Shown in pieces: positions 17,708-27,858 of a DNA stretch of 64,000 nt. Under the pieces are notes generated by a model that worked only from the letters and a program-made list of their open reading frames with translations, was not told the DNA's origin and did not search any database. This DNA comes from Bacillus timonensis. Lineage in GTDB: Bacteria; Bacillota; Bacilli; Bacillales; Bacillaceae_L. Numbering within the stretch: position 1 is the first letter of the stretch; each line of letters opens with the position of its first letter. The stretch covers positions 103,173 to 167,172 of the forward strand of contig NZ_HE610985.1 in the NCBI RefSeq assembly GCF_000285535.1. The letters run 5' to 3'. The position numbers and the translations under genes are program-made.

Positions 17708-17745
17708 GGAGTATGAATTCGCAATAATCTCATACTCCCTTTTTA
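17708..17745 (+). terminator. Intrinsic terminator
   Basis: GGAGTATGA (17708-17716) pairs with TCATACTCC (17730-17738), then CTTTTT. It would end transcripts of the small peptide and any read-through from the ribokinase operon. Confidence 0.78.
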
Positions 17746-17839
17746 TTGAAATGACAATAAATTCTTTGTTTTAACGAGCTTAATGACACTTGAAAATTAA
17801 TCTACGGTTGCTTAGTTAAATAACAATCATCAACAATCG

Positions 17840-17872
17840 GGCGCAATTCTTGAATTGGAATTGTGCCTTTTT
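17840..17872 (+). terminator. Second intrinsic terminator
   Basis: GGCGCAATTC pairs with GAATTGTGCC and is followed by five T. No gene lies between this and the previous terminator, so it may be left over from a lost gene or act as a backup. Confidence 0.65.
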
Positions 17873-17952
17873 CAGTGCAATGGACTCTTCTAATCTTTAT
17901 TGGAATTTAACTACATACTTCGAACTAGGTATCTACTATAATAAAGATTAAT

Positions 17953-17985
17953 ATTGTAAAATACTATTATTAATAAGTTTACAAT
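17953..17985. promoter_or_regulatory. Inverted repeat ATTGTAAA / TTTACAAT upstream of nuclease lipoprotein
   Basis: Perfect eight-base arms at 17953-17960 and 17978-17985, 25 bases centre to centre, lie 65 bases before the lipoprotein start. This is a plausible operator in the promoter region; the regulator is unknown. Confidence 0.35.
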
Positions 17986-18050
17986 GTTAATTATGTTTTA
18001 TTCAAAGATTTCTAGAATGTTCAGTAAAAAATACGATAAGGAGTCCGAAA

Positions 18051-18995
18051 ATGAAAAATAAAATAAACTATTTAATCTTACTTTTAACTGCCATCTTAAT
18101 AGTTGGTTGTACTAACGTAGAAGATGTATCGAATACTGATGGGAAAGCTGTTTCACAAGAAGTAACTACAAAAAATAGTGAAAAAGAAAAAACGACGACT
18201 GTAAAACAAGTAGTTGAGGAAACATCAACTGAATCAAAAGATCAACTGTTTAAAGATTACAAATTAATTAAAGTTGATGGTGGTGATATGTCTGGATATC
18301 GTGAATCTAACGTCGTCGTTGACATTGGTTATGGGGAACGTGAATATTGGGCATTCACGAATGAATACGGGCAACTAGTCCGTGTCGTTGCCGATGAAAT
18401 CATTCTACAAGATGACCGTACCGAATCTGTAACATCGTCAGGCAGATACTACGCTGATGAAGCAAAAGTTCCTGGTGTCGAAAGAGCAGATTTAGATGAA
18501 GGACATATTATTGCAGATTCTCTTGGTGGGGTATCAAATGCTTATAATATTACTCCACAAGATAGCACGCTTAACCGACATGGTGATCAAGCATATTTGG
18601 AAGACGCTATCCGTAAAGCTGGTGGAGCTACTAATTTTGAAGCAATTATCACATATCCGAATACGGAAACACAGATTCCTTCAAGTTATCAGTATACCTA
18701 TACCATAATGGGTAACATGATAGTTGACAAATTTGATAATGTGAACCCTGATAAAGTAAATGCAGCACTAGGTTTAACAGGTAGTAAGTCTTCAACCTCA
18801 ACTAGTTCAAATTCAAACACAAATTCAACTAGTCCAAATACAAACGTTGATATTTCTAATATTGATACAAACGGTAATGGTATAGTGACGATAAAAGAAG
18901 CGAAAGCAGCAGGATTTAGTATGCCAATAACAAGTGATCATTGGTTATACCCCTATATGCGAGATAATGATAATGACGGTATGGTGGGTGAGTAG
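18051..18995 (+). CDS. Surface lipoprotein nuclease (DNA/RNA non-specific endonuclease fold) with Excalibur-like tail
   Basis: The signal peptide ends in lipobox IVGC (Cys20), followed by a Thr/Glu/Lys-rich linker. Residues about 75-245 match the non-specific endonuclease family of EndA type: the catalytic motif DEGHIIADSLGG contains His152, and a downstream asparagine-rich helix (YNITPQDSTLNRHGDQ) supplies metal ligands. A Ser/Thr/Asn-rich stretch precedes a C-terminal calcium-binding segment (DTNGNGIVTIKEAKAAGF, then RDNDNDGMVGE). That end resembles an EF-hand plus Excalibur motif, but the usual cysteine before the final Glu is replaced by Gly. It likely degrades extracellular nucleic acid for nutrition or DNA uptake. 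The start has AAGGAG upstream. Confidence 0.82.
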   Translation: MKNKINYLILLLTAILIVGCTNVEDVSNTDGKAVSQEVTTKNSEKEKTTTVKQVVEETSTESKDQLFKDYKLIKVDGGDMSGYRESNVVVDIGYGEREYWAFTNEYGQLVRVVADEIILQDDRTESVTSSGRYYADEAKVPGVERADLDEGHIIADSLGGVSNAYNITPQDSTLNRHGDQAYLEDAIRKAGGATNFEAIITYPNTETQIPSSYQYTYTIMGNMIVDKFDNVNPDKVNAALGLTGSKSSTSTSSNSNTNSTSPNTNVDISNIDTNGNGIVTIKEAKAAGFSMPITSDHWLYPYMRDNDNDGMVGE

Positions 18996-19147
18996 ACAGC
19001 TATATCCCTGTGAGGAATAAAAAACATTTTCATCATGGACAATTTTAAAGCTTACCGGGGATAAAAGACTAATGAATGTATAATACCTTATATACTAATA
19101 TTGAAGAATTGATTTTGAATTTAGTTATAGTTTTAGGGGGTATAAAT

Positions 19148-19726
19148 GTGGGGCAATCTGTAGAGAAAACATTACCTAAGTTGCCAGATGGGATTAAGGC
19201 TATTTTAAATGATAGTTATGATAAGTTCATTTTTACCGATAAAGTAATCAATACCATTTCGGAATATTATATAGTTTATAGGACATACGAAAAATTTGAT
19301 GAAATGAAGTTCAGTTTATTGGCTATAGATGCAGTTAGAAAAGCTAAGGACGAAAATACCTTCCCTTTTGTTTTTAGATATGCGTTATCAGATGAATTAT
19401 TTAAGGAAAAAAGAGTTGTCCAGGAACAAGAATTGACAAACTTTGCCCTCAAGCACCGTTTAAATGATGTTATAGGAAAGTTTTTAGAGAAATCTCCTGA
19501 TTTTCGTGAAATGAGAAAAGATTATTATTCTGGTTTGATAATAGGGTTTGCCAGTTTGGTCACTAAGAACCCATTAAAAATTTGGAAATCAGTTGAGAAA
19601 TCGATGGAACTACCCTATGAAACTCTACTGGAGCAGGCAAAGATTCGTTCGTATTGTGAAATTAAGGATAGCAAGACCTTCCCTTTTATTGGTACACCTT
19701 ACGATAGGATTTCTAAACAGAAGTAA
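19148..19726 (+). CDS. Hypothetical protein, unknown function
   Basis: I choose GTG 19148 because TTTTAGGGGG lies seven bases upstream; the frame is open further back to 19076 without a good site. The product is 192 residues, helix-rich, charged and without a signal peptide or membrane helix. Readable segments include DSYDKFIFTDKVINTI and KDYYSGLIIGFASLV. It does not match a family I know. It follows the nuclease lipoprotein by about 150 bases and precedes a nucleotidyltransferase, but spacing gives no firm operon link. Confidence 0.65.
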   Translation: MGQSVEKTLPKLPDGIKAILNDSYDKFIFTDKVINTISEYYIVYRTYEKFDEMKFSLLAIDAVRKAKDENTFPFVFRYALSDELFKEKRVVQEQELTNFALKHRLNDVIGKFLEKSPDFREMRKDYYSGLIIGFASLVTKNPLKIWKSVEKSMELPYETLLEQAKIRSYCEIKDSKTFPFIGTPYDRISKQK

Positions 19727-19810
19727 ACTAGTGAACGGGTGTGTTAATCAATAAGGGTTTTAGTGAAAATGAAAATAGAGAAGGAAATAAAATGGTGAGG
19801 AGGGATTGTA

Positions 19811-20515
19811 TTGAGGATGTCTGGAATCGATGCTGCCAACATATTTGTGAAAGAAAAATTTCCTAATTGTGATAATGCATTTTTAGCAGGAAGTGCTTCT
19901 AGAGGTGAGGAAACTGAAACTTCTGATTTAGATATTGTAATATTTGATAACTCAACGGAAAGTAATTATCGAGAGAGTTTTGTTCTATATAATTGGAAAA
20001 TTGAAGCCTTTATTCACAATTACACATCTTATCTAAATCAGTTCAAAATAGATATAGAATCAGGAAGACCAATTTTAGCCAATATGTTGGCTGAAGGAAA
20101 AATCATTAGAGATAATGGTAAATCCCAGGAAATAAAGGATAACGCTATAACCTTTATAAAAAGTGGGCCCACACCTTTAACTGAAGACTTTATAAGAGCA
20201 TCTAGATATTTCATTTATGACCTTCTAGATGATTTTAAAGATTCTTGCAATCCTCCAGAGGCTATAATGACTTTACATACAATCACAACGCAACTAGCAG
20301 ATTTTATTCTTCGTGTTAACCAGCAATGGAGTGGAAGGGGAAAAGGTCTTGCAAGGGCTTTACACAAATTTGATAAAAAAATTTATAATCAATTCTTCGA
20401 TTCTCTGGATTGTTATTATAAGGATGGAAACAAACAACCATTTATTAAATTTGTGAACGGCATCTATGAACCGTTTGGTGGTCCTTTATTCGATGGTTTT
20501 TCACAAGGAAAATAA
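19811..20515 (+). CDS. Nucleotidyltransferase-fold protein (Pol beta superfamily)
   Basis: The signature GSASRGEETETSDLDIVIFD (residues 27-46) is the nucleotidyltransferase pattern GSxxRG...SDxD, with metal-binding Asp39 and Asp41. A helical C-terminal half (LHTITTQLADFILRVNQQWSGRGKGLARAL) resembles the substrate-binding region of aminoglycoside-type or MNT-type transferases. Length is 234. The TTG start at 19811 has GAGGAGGGA at good spacing; ATG 19817 is possible. Such enzymes move an NMP group onto a drug, protein or small molecule. There is no adjacent HEPN partner, so it is not an obvious toxin-antitoxin pair. Confidence 0.75.
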   Translation: MRMSGIDAANIFVKEKFPNCDNAFLAGSASRGEETETSDLDIVIFDNSTESNYRESFVLYNWKIEAFIHNYTSYLNQFKIDIESGRPILANMLAEGKIIRDNGKSQEIKDNAITFIKSGPTPLTEDFIRASRYFIYDLLDDFKDSCNPPEAIMTLHTITTQLADFILRVNQQWSGRGKGLARALHKFDKKIYNQFFDSLDCYYKDGNKQPFIKFVNGIYEPFGGPLFDGFSQGK

Positions 20516-20570
20516 TTTTTATTCTTCAATTATAGGGTAGTTTTAGTTGTACAATAAGGCATATACAGAA

Positions 20571-20607
20571 AAAAGAGTTGGATAATGTAAAATCCTACTC
20601 TTTTTTT
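20571..20607 (+). terminator. Intrinsic terminator
   Basis: AGAGTTGGAT pairs with ATCCTACTCT and continues into seven T. It ends the nucleotidyltransferase transcript. The rest of the 330-base gap to 20845 contains a TATAAT at 20671-20676 that may serve the amidohydrolase, without a clear -35. Confidence 0.78.
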
Positions 20608-20844
20608 CTGAGTTTATAATTAATGTTGCTAACTTTTAAGGTTTGTTTAATAAAACTGCTTAAAATGAGATATAATAAAAGAAACGGAATATTACAATAA
20701 TTAGTTTAATAGGTTGATTGAGTCATGGGGAAGCTTTGAGCCGATTTTCAAACTGTTGCATTTGCCAATTGTTTATTTTTTACTCCATGTTTTACATAAA
20801 GGGAAGAACATTGTTTATCATTTTTAAAAGGGGAGTGTAAAAAT

Positions 20845-22077
20845 ATGCAAAAACAAAAGCTGTTGATCAATGGGGAAAGATTAAGGGAAGAATTGGAGCG
20901 ATTTGCCGACTTTGGCCGGACAGAAAAGAATGGTGTCACAAGGTTAGCACTATCAGATGAAGACCGCCGTGCAAGGGATTATTTCCGATTCTGCTGTGAG
21001 GAATTAGGGTTGGATGTAAAGGTTGATGATTTGGGATGTATGTATGCGACACTTGAAGGAACGGAGAATAAACCTCCTATTCTCATTGGCTCCCATTTAG
21101 ATTCAGTCAAAAAAGGTGGCCGGTTTGATGGTGTTTTAGGGGTAGTTGCTGGCTTGGAAGTAGTTAGAACCATTATAGACCATAATATTACGCCGAAAGT
21201 TCCAATTACGGTTGTGAATTTTACAAATGAAGAAGGTGCAAGATTCGAGCCTTCAATGATGGCATCAGGAATACTTGCTGGTAAATTTGAAAAGTCCGTT
21301 ATGCTGCAAAAGAAAGATTCAGATGGGATCACTTTTGGTGAAGCTCTGAAGGGTATTGGATACGAAGGGCAAGTGGAAAACCGACTAAAAGAAGCGACAG
21401 CTTTACTTGAGATGCATATTGAACAAGGACCTATCTTAGAATCAGAAGCGCTTTCGATTGGCGTTGTGGAATGTGTTGTAGGTATGGCTTGTTATGAAAT
21501 CGAAGTGACAGGGGAGTCCGACCATGCAGGTACGACGCCAATGAACATGCGTAAGGACGCCCTGTTTGCAACGAATAATCTCATTAACGAGATACGGAGC
21601 TACTTGGGCTCTTTAGATCAGGAATTAGTTTATACGATTGGAAGGGTAAATGTGTACCCAAGCATTCATACGGTCATTCCGAATAAAGTCGTCTTTACGC
21701 TTGAGGCCAGACACAAAGATATGGGAATCGTTAACAATGTGAAAGAGTTCATTGAGGCACTTCCTAAACTTGAAGAGAATGAAGGCTGCGAGATAAAAGC
21801 AACGAAATTATGGGATCGAGATACAGTTTGGTTCGAGCCGGAACTTTGCAATCTGTTAGAGCAATCCGCAAAATCCCTTGGTTATAGTCATAAACGAATG
21901 GTGAGCGGGGCAGGGCATGACGCACAGTTCATCGCAAGCTATGTCCCTACCACCATGCTGTTTGTTCCGAGCAAAAATGGAAAAAGCCATTGTGAAGAAG
22001 AACTAACCACATGGGAAGAATGCGAAAAAGGTGTCAACGTCATACTAGATACTGTGCTGAACCTATTATCGAAGTGA
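20845..22077 (+). CDS. M20-type Zn-dependent hydrolase, hydantoinase/carbamoylase family
   Basis: A 410-residue binuclear zinc amidohydrolase of the N-carbamoyl-L-amino acid hydrolase / allantoate amidohydrolase group. Metal-ligand motifs are His84 and Asp95 (IGSHLDSVKKGGRFDG), Glu129-Glu130 (NFTNEEGARF), and MHIEQGPILE. The dimerisation-domain segment GESDHAGTTPMNMRKDA and the late motif SGAGHDAQ are also characteristic. It probably cleaves an N-carbamoyl or ureido compound to an amine, CO2 and ammonia. The ribosome binding site AAAGGGGAG is good. It is monocistronic, so the exact substrate (carbamoyl amino acid, ureidoglycine, allantoate) cannot be settled. Confidence 0.9.
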   Translation: MQKQKLLINGERLREELERFADFGRTEKNGVTRLALSDEDRRARDYFRFCCEELGLDVKVDDLGCMYATLEGTENKPPILIGSHLDSVKKGGRFDGVLGVVAGLEVVRTIIDHNITPKVPITVVNFTNEEGARFEPSMMASGILAGKFEKSVMLQKKDSDGITFGEALKGIGYEGQVENRLKEATALLEMHIEQGPILESEALSIGVVECVVGMACYEIEVTGESDHAGTTPMNMRKDALFATNNLINEIRSYLGSLDQELVYTIGRVNVYPSIHTVIPNKVVFTLEARHKDMGIVNNVKEFIEALPKLEENEGCEIKATKLWDRDTVWFEPELCNLLEQSAKSLGYSHKRMVSGAGHDAQFIASYVPTTMLFVPSKNGKSHCEEELTTWEECEKGVNVILDTVLNLLSK

Positions 22078-22105
22078 ATTGAAAATCATTAAGAATTTTA
22101 AATGT

Positions 22106-22140
22106 AAAAAGTAGTCCTGATTATGAGGACTACTTTTTGT
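22106..22140 (+). terminator. Intrinsic terminator, repeat family B copy 1
   Basis: AAAAAGTAGTCC pairs with GGACTACTTTTT around a nine-base loop. The 33 bases at 22108-22140 are identical to 33611-33643, so the same terminator stands on both sides of the sugar-acid cassette. Confidence 0.85.
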
Positions 22141-22365
22141 GGTTTCCCAGTGAAATTTATACACCAGCATCTTTTCACAAATCTTTTTACTTTTAATAGA
22201 TGCCACATTTTTCTCCTTTTTAACATTTCGATGGGGGAGCACATCCGAGTTCTCACACTGAAATTTGTGATTCTGCCAATTCGTTTCTTAAGTAATTCAT
22301 CTTCTGTTAATAAATATTGTCAAAGATTGGAGAGAAATTTGTGGAAAAAAGAAGATGAAATAAAA

Positions 22366-22393
22366 TTGCCTATATTCTAAATAGTGTTATAAT
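22366..22393 (+). promoter_or_regulatory. Sigma-A promoter for SDR-dehydratase operon
   Basis: -35 TTGCCT (22366-22371), a 16-base spacer and a perfect -10 TATAAT (22388-22393). The start of transcription would fall at about 22400, at the edge of the GntR operator. The rest of the 22141-22365 gap shows no gene I trust. Confidence 0.72.
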
Positions 22394-22399
22394 TTAGTT

Positions 22400-22421
22400 G
22401 ATATATCAGATTTCATATCTA
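22400..22421. promoter_or_regulatory. GntR-type operator O1
   Basis: GATATATCAGATTTCATATC is nearly identical to the operator at 24489-24510 before the GntR gene; the first 14 bases match exactly. It lies just downstream of the -10 box, where a repressor would block initiation. Confidence 0.72.
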
Positions 22422-22444
22422 ATAAATAGGTAGGAGGATATGCT

Positions 22445-23203
22445 TTGAAAGCAGCAATTGTTACTGGTTCAGGTTCTGGAATCGGTCGGGCTATCGCAAA
22501 ATCCCTTGCAAAAAATAATTATTTTGTCACAGTAACAGATATTAATTTGCAAAATGCAAAGGAAGTTGTTCAAGAAATCATAAGTGAAGGGGGGGAAGCA
22601 ATAGCAGAGTATGTAGATATTAGTAACGAAGAAACAATTAAAAATATGATTTCCAGTAGTATTTCTAAAAATCGCAATTTAGTTTTATTAGTAAATAATG
22701 CAGGTGTGAACTTTACGACAACAGTTGAAGATTGTACACCTGAAGAATTTGATAATTGCATTGCCATTAATTTAAAAGGTCACTACCTTGTAACAAAACA
22801 TTCCATTCCACTTTTAAAAAATAATCCTGGTAGTAATATCATAAATATTTCTTCCACTCATGCCTTCAGGACTCAACCTAGATATTTTCCATACAGTGCA
22901 GCAAAAGCTGGGATACTTAGTATGACTCGAAGTATGGCAATAGATTTAAGAAATTATTTGATTCGAGTAAATGCAATATGCCCTGGGTTAATTCAAACTC
23001 CAATTATGAACTCATCCTTATTTGAAGAGACAGACCCATATTATCAAAAGGTTATTAAATATCATCCAGTAGGGAGATTAGGAAAACCCGAAGATATAGC
23101 GAATGCTGTTCTATTTCTATCTTCTGAGAATGCTTCCTTTATTAATGGTGAAACTCTCGTTATTGATGGAGGAAGAAGTTGCATTACATATGAATTAGAC
23201 TAA
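22445..23203 (+). CDS. SDR family oxidoreductase (sugar or sugar-acid dehydrogenase)
   Basis: A classical short-chain dehydrogenase, 252 residues. The cofactor loop GSGSGIGRAI, the NNAG motif (VNNAGVNF), the catalytic Ser in IISST-type ISSTHAF and the YSAAKAG motif with Tyr and Lys are all present. The start is TTG with AGGAGG seven bases before. It is the first gene after promoter 22366 and operator O1, and its neighbour 25 bases on is an enolase-superfamily dehydratase. It likely oxidises or reduces an intermediate of the sugar-acid pathway; the direction and substrate are unknown. Confidence 0.88.
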   Translation: MKAAIVTGSGSGIGRAIAKSLAKNNYFVTVTDINLQNAKEVVQEIISEGGEAIAEYVDISNEETIKNMISSSISKNRNLVLLVNNAGVNFTTTVEDCTPEEFDNCIAINLKGHYLVTKHSIPLLKNNPGSNIINISSTHAFRTQPRYFPYSAAKAGILSMTRSMAIDLRNYLIRVNAICPGLIQTPIMNSSLFEETDPYYQKVIKYHPVGRLGKPEDIANAVLFLSSENASFINGETLVIDGGRSCITYELD

Positions 23204-23215
23204 GAGATTACCTAG

Positions 23216-24391
<1,176 letters not shown>

Positions 24392-24488
24392 AAATCTTAG
24401 TAAAACATGCAAAATGTATTACACTTTCACATAAAACGAACTGATGATGTCGAATCTTATTGTTTAAGTCATTTATTTCGCATTTTAT

Positions 24489-24510
24489 GATATATCAGAT
24501 TTGATATATT
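24489..24510. promoter_or_regulatory. GntR-type operator O2
   Basis: ATATATCA and TGATATAT form a perfect inverted repeat with a four-base spacer. It overlaps a TATGAT -10-like hexamer (24486-24491) directly before the GntR gene, which implies autoregulation. It matches O1 at 22400. Confidence 0.75.
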
Positions 24511-24518
24511 GAAAGTAG

Positions 24519-25220
24519 GTGATACTTAAAATTGAAAGGAATGAGAATATCTTGATAAATGAACCTTTTAAAAAGCGCTTAATTTCACAAACTAGATCTG
24601 TAAGAGACGTTATTTATGAATTTTTAAGAGATTCTATTTTATCAGGAGAATATGAAACTGGTAAACATTTAAAGGAAAGAGAACTTTCAAAGGAGTTTGG
24701 AGTTAGCACTACGCCAATAAAAGAAGCGATTAGGCGGCTTGAACAAGAGGGATTGGTATCGACTCAGGCAAGAAGAGGAACTTTTGTTTCAGAGGGTATC
24801 ATGAAATCAGTTGAAGAGATAACTCTAGCAAGATCTTCCCTTGAAGGTGTAGCAGTACGAATTGCTACCAATAAAATTACAGATGTTGAGATTGAAATAT
24901 TAGAGGATATAATCCGAATGATGAAGGAAAACACTATTCAAAAAGACAAAGAAAATTTAATTCAATTAAATGAAAAATTCCATAAAACTATTACTCAGTT
25001 TGCTAAAAATAGTTATATCCAAAAACAGATTGAAGCAATCCGTGGGTTTGATCGATTTATTAGAAAAAAAGCCTTATCATATACGGATGAACTAGAACGA
25101 GCATTTTATGAGCATAAGTCAATTTTTGATAAAATTGTTGAACGTGACCCAGAAGGTGCAGAAATAGCCATGATTAACCATATTAGGAGAACTTCAGAAA
25201 TGATACAAGATCGACAATAA
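24519..25220 (+). CDS. GntR family (FCD/FadR-like) transcriptional regulator
   Basis: N-terminal winged helix (VIYEFLRDSILSGEYETG, LSKEFGVSTTPIKEAIRRLE) followed by an all-helical FCD ligand domain with a metal-ligand style histidine (NEKFHKTI) and a late HIRRTSEM helix. Length is 233 from GTG 24519; TTG 24552, which has AAAGGA upstream, is an alternative start. It probably represses both the SDR-dehydratase unit and its own unit through operators O1 and O2, with a pathway sugar acid as inducer. It is first in the run of genes to 33504. Confidence 0.9.
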   Translation: MILKIERNENILINEPFKKRLISQTRSVRDVIYEFLRDSILSGEYETGKHLKERELSKEFGVSTTPIKEAIRRLEQEGLVSTQARRGTFVSEGIMKSVEEITLARSSLEGVAVRIATNKITDVEIEILEDIIRMMKENTIQKDKENLIQLNEKFHKTITQFAKNSYIQKQIEAIRGFDRFIRKKALSYTDELERAFYEHKSIFDKIVERDPEGAEIAMINHIRRTSEMIQDRQ

Positions 25221-25248
25221 TAACTATTGAAAGGGTGGGGCATTAAAG

Positions 25249-26157
25249 ATGTTTTCAAAATTCAAAGAGATAATTAGGGGCATAAATGCCATTAATACGA
25301 CGCCTTTTACAGAAAACAAAGAAATTGATTGGGAACTCTTAGGACAAAATATTGATTATTTACTTACAAATGGAATCAAGGCAATTTATCCATGTGGGAA
25401 TACGGGTGAATTTTATTCCTTAACGATAGAAGAAGCGAAAGAAGTTACAAGATTCGTTGTAGAACGTAATAAAGGTCGTGCAAAGGTAATCGCTGGCATT
25501 GGCTATGATTACAAAACAGCTTCTCATTTAGCAAAATATTATGAAGATATTGGGGCAGATGGCATTATGATCCATCAACCAATCAATCCATTCATGCAGG
25601 AGAATGGATTGATTGAATATTATAATTCGATTGCAACTTCAACACATTTACCTATTCTACTTTATGTAAGGCAGCAAAATATAACAATTAATGTACTTAG
25701 ACAGGTAGCCCAACTTCCAAATGTTGTCGGTATAAAGTATGCCGTTAATGATTTAATTAGTTTTGCGAAAACGGTTCAAGAAGTCAACGAAGATGTTGTT
25801 TGGGTCTGTGGAAGTGCGGAGATGTGGACACCATTCTTCTTTATTGCTGGTGCCGAAGGATTTACGTCTGGATTAGTTAATGTTGATACGAAACGATCTT
25901 TTCAACTACTAGATGCATTAAAAGATAAGCGTTTTACCGAGGCAATGCAAATTTGGAATGAAATTAGACCTTTTGAAGAATTAAGAGAACGGTATATGAA
26001 TGGAAATAATGTAAGCGTTGTCAAGGAGGCGATGAACCAACTTGGCTTGTCTAATGGGGTAGTAAGAGCCCCATTATCAAGATTATCAACTGAAGAAGTA
26101 AATGAACTGAAGGTTACTTTGAAAGATTGGGGTATATTGACTGAACTAACGAAATAA
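25249..26157 (+). CDS. DHDPS/NAL-family aldolase or dehydratase
   Basis: A class I aldolase-fold enzyme of 302 residues. The pyruvate-carboxylate loop YPCGNTGEFYSLT, the tyrosine in LLYVRQQN and the Schiff-base Lys163 (VGIKYAVND) are all in place. In sugar-acid clusters this family contains 2-keto-3-deoxy-acid aldolases and dehydratases that make alpha-ketoglutarate semialdehyde. With an aldehyde dehydrogenase at 32041, the dehydratase role is the simpler reading. The ribosome binding site AAAGGGTGGGG is strong. It lies 28 bases after the GntR gene. Confidence 0.87.
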   Translation: MFSKFKEIIRGINAINTTPFTENKEIDWELLGQNIDYLLTNGIKAIYPCGNTGEFYSLTIEEAKEVTRFVVERNKGRAKVIAGIGYDYKTASHLAKYYEDIGADGIMIHQPINPFMQENGLIEYYNSIATSTHLPILLYVRQQNITINVLRQVAQLPNVVGIKYAVNDLISFAKTVQEVNEDVVWVCGSAEMWTPFFFIAGAEGFTSGLVNVDTKRSFQLLDALKDKRFTEAMQIWNEIRPFEELRERYMNGNNVSVVKEAMNQLGLSNGVVRAPLSRLSTEEVNELKVTLKDWGILTELTK

Positions 26158-26199
26158 TTAACAGGTAAAAATTTATACTAAATGAAAAGGAGAAAGAAT

Positions 26200-27366
26200 A
26201 TGAAAATTACAAATGTAGAACTATTTCCAGTGAAAACAGAGAGACGGTCAGGAGCAATTAGTAGACATGTAGTTTTAAAGGTTTACACAGATGAGGGTAT
26301 TATAGGACTTGGTGAATTTTCAGATCTGGGAATTTATCGGTATATGATGCCAGATATTGAGAATTTAAAAATTGCAGTTAACAAATTAATGGTCGGTGAA
26401 GACCCTTTTGAAATTGTACAATTTCATAAAAAGGTCAGTAAAGTTCTAAAATATTATGGGCATCATTCTATGCCAATCTATCCACCTTATACATTAGATT
26501 CACAGCTGGTAGCCGCGATGGAAATGGCTATGTATGATATCAGTGGAAAATATTTAGGTACTCCTGTTTACAATCTTTTAGGTGGAAAGGTAAGGGATAC
26601 ATTCGAAGTAACTTATCCATTATTTTCTTGTAAAAAAGCTGAAGATATTCCAGTACGGTTAGATTGGGTTGAGGAAATGTACAATGAAGGGTGGGACCGA
26701 ATGCGATATTATGTCGGTGAGGACCTAGAGGCAGATGAAAGATTTTTGGAAGCGTTTCGTGATCGTTTTGGTAATAAAATTACTCTAAAAGCAATCGATT
26801 TTCAAAGAAAATTATATTGGAAAGATACATTAAAATGGATTGAAAGATTAAAGCATTTCGATTTCCAATTGGCAGAGAGTGTTTCGTTTGGTGAAGATTA
26901 TGAAGGTATGGCTGAAATTAGAAGAAAAGTAGATATACCTATAAGTGAACACATTTCAAGTTATGCAAATGCATTACGAATGGTTAGACATGAAGCAATT
27001 GATATTTTCAATGTCTCTATTCAAATTGGCGGAATTCAAACAGCGTTGAAATTTTATAACATAGCAGAAGCAGCAGGTTTACAGTGTCTCTTAAGTACAA
27101 CTCAAGAGATGAGTATTGGAACAGCAGCTACCTGTCATATGGGAGCAGTAGTTCCAGAACTTCATTATGCAGGTGACGTCATTGGACCTGTGCTATATAA
27201 ACAAGATGTAACTAAAGAGAGAGTAAAATATGTCGGACCTAGAATGTTCTTACCAGAAGGAGTCGGTCTTGGTGTGGAATTAGACGAGGATAAGTTGCAA
27301 GATATCGCGAGTCCACTATACGAATGGGAAGAATTAGGTTCACACTCTGGAGTAATTGTACAATAG
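26200..27366 (+). CDS. Enolase-superfamily dehydratase, copy 2
   Basis: A second enolase-superfamily protein of 388 residues, paralogous to copy 1. Shared landmarks are the N-terminal GLGEFSD loop, TLKAIDFQRKLYWKDTL, the acidic strand QLAESVSF, ISEHISS and STTQEMSIGTAATCHMG. I start at ATG 26200, since the AAAAGGAGAAAG site lies before it; ATG 26182 would place that site inside the gene. An insertion rich in Tyr and His (KYYGHHSMPIYPPYT) near residue 85 is absent from copy 1 and may alter substrate specificity. Likely a sugar-acid dehydratase. Confidence 0.87.
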   Translation: MKITNVELFPVKTERRSGAISRHVVLKVYTDEGIIGLGEFSDLGIYRYMMPDIENLKIAVNKLMVGEDPFEIVQFHKKVSKVLKYYGHHSMPIYPPYTLDSQLVAAMEMAMYDISGKYLGTPVYNLLGGKVRDTFEVTYPLFSCKKAEDIPVRLDWVEEMYNEGWDRMRYYVGEDLEADERFLEAFRDRFGNKITLKAIDFQRKLYWKDTLKWIERLKHFDFQLAESVSFGEDYEGMAEIRRKVDIPISEHISSYANALRMVRHEAIDIFNVSIQIGGIQTALKFYNIAEAAGLQCLLSTTQEMSIGTAATCHMGAVVPELHYAGDVIGPVLYKQDVTKERVKYVGPRMFLPEGVGLGVELDEDKLQDIASPLYEWEELGSHSGVIVQ

Positions 27367-27396
27367 TTAATTTATTATCTGAAGGGGTGGTAAAAA

Positions 27397-27786
27397 ATGG
27401 TGGATGTATTAAAGTCTGTTAACTTAGAAGAGTTATTAGCACATCAACAACCTAGAAAAAACTTTAACATTATTAAACTAGATGAGGAAAAATATGCAGT
27501 AAGGGTTGCAAAAATTCATGATAGATTTCCATGGCATTCACATCCTCATGGTGATGAAGGTTGGTTGGTGTGGGAAGGACATATGACAATCGATACTGAG
27601 GAAGGTAGTGTCGAATTAAAAAAAGGTGATTTTACAGTTATTCCAAAAGGAATTAAACATTCACCTATTGCACACATTGACAATACTATTGTGGTTATTT
27701 TTAATCTTACAAAATTAGGAATGGATTTAGTAGATGAAAATGTAGATCTGGGTGAATTCGAATTACCTAAGGAGAGCCGATCATAG
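27397..27786 (+). CDS. Small cupin-domain protein
   Basis: A single cupin barrel of 129 residues. Motif 1 reads WHSHPHGDEGWLVWEG with two or three metal-ligand histidines and a glutamate. Motif 2 is weaker, around PKGIKHSPI. Small cupins in sugar clusters often are isomerases, lactonases or sensors. It follows the second dehydratase by 30 bases with a strong AAGGGGTGG site, so it belongs to this operon. Precise role unknown. Confidence 0.82.
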   Translation: MVDVLKSVNLEELLAHQQPRKNFNIIKLDEEKYAVRVAKIHDRFPWHSHPHGDEGWLVWEGHMTIDTEEGSVELKKGDFTVIPKGIKHSPIAHIDNTIVVIFNLTKLGMDLVDENVDLGEFELPKESRS

Positions 27787-27858
27787 AAATAAGTAGAATT
27801 GTCACATTTGTTATCAGACTTTCTGAGTGTAAAAAAGGTTAAAGGGAGGTTTTAATTG

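Noticed and set aside
19148-20515. Toxin-antitoxin pair of HEPN-MNT type
   Set aside because: The nucleotidyltransferase has GSxxRG and SDxD, but the neighbour at 19148 lacks a visible HEPN RxxxxH motif and the genes are 84 bases apart.
22123-22380. 85-codon plus-strand frame
   Set aside because: It starts inside the loop of the family B terminator, has no ribosome binding site and reaches into the promoter of the next operon.
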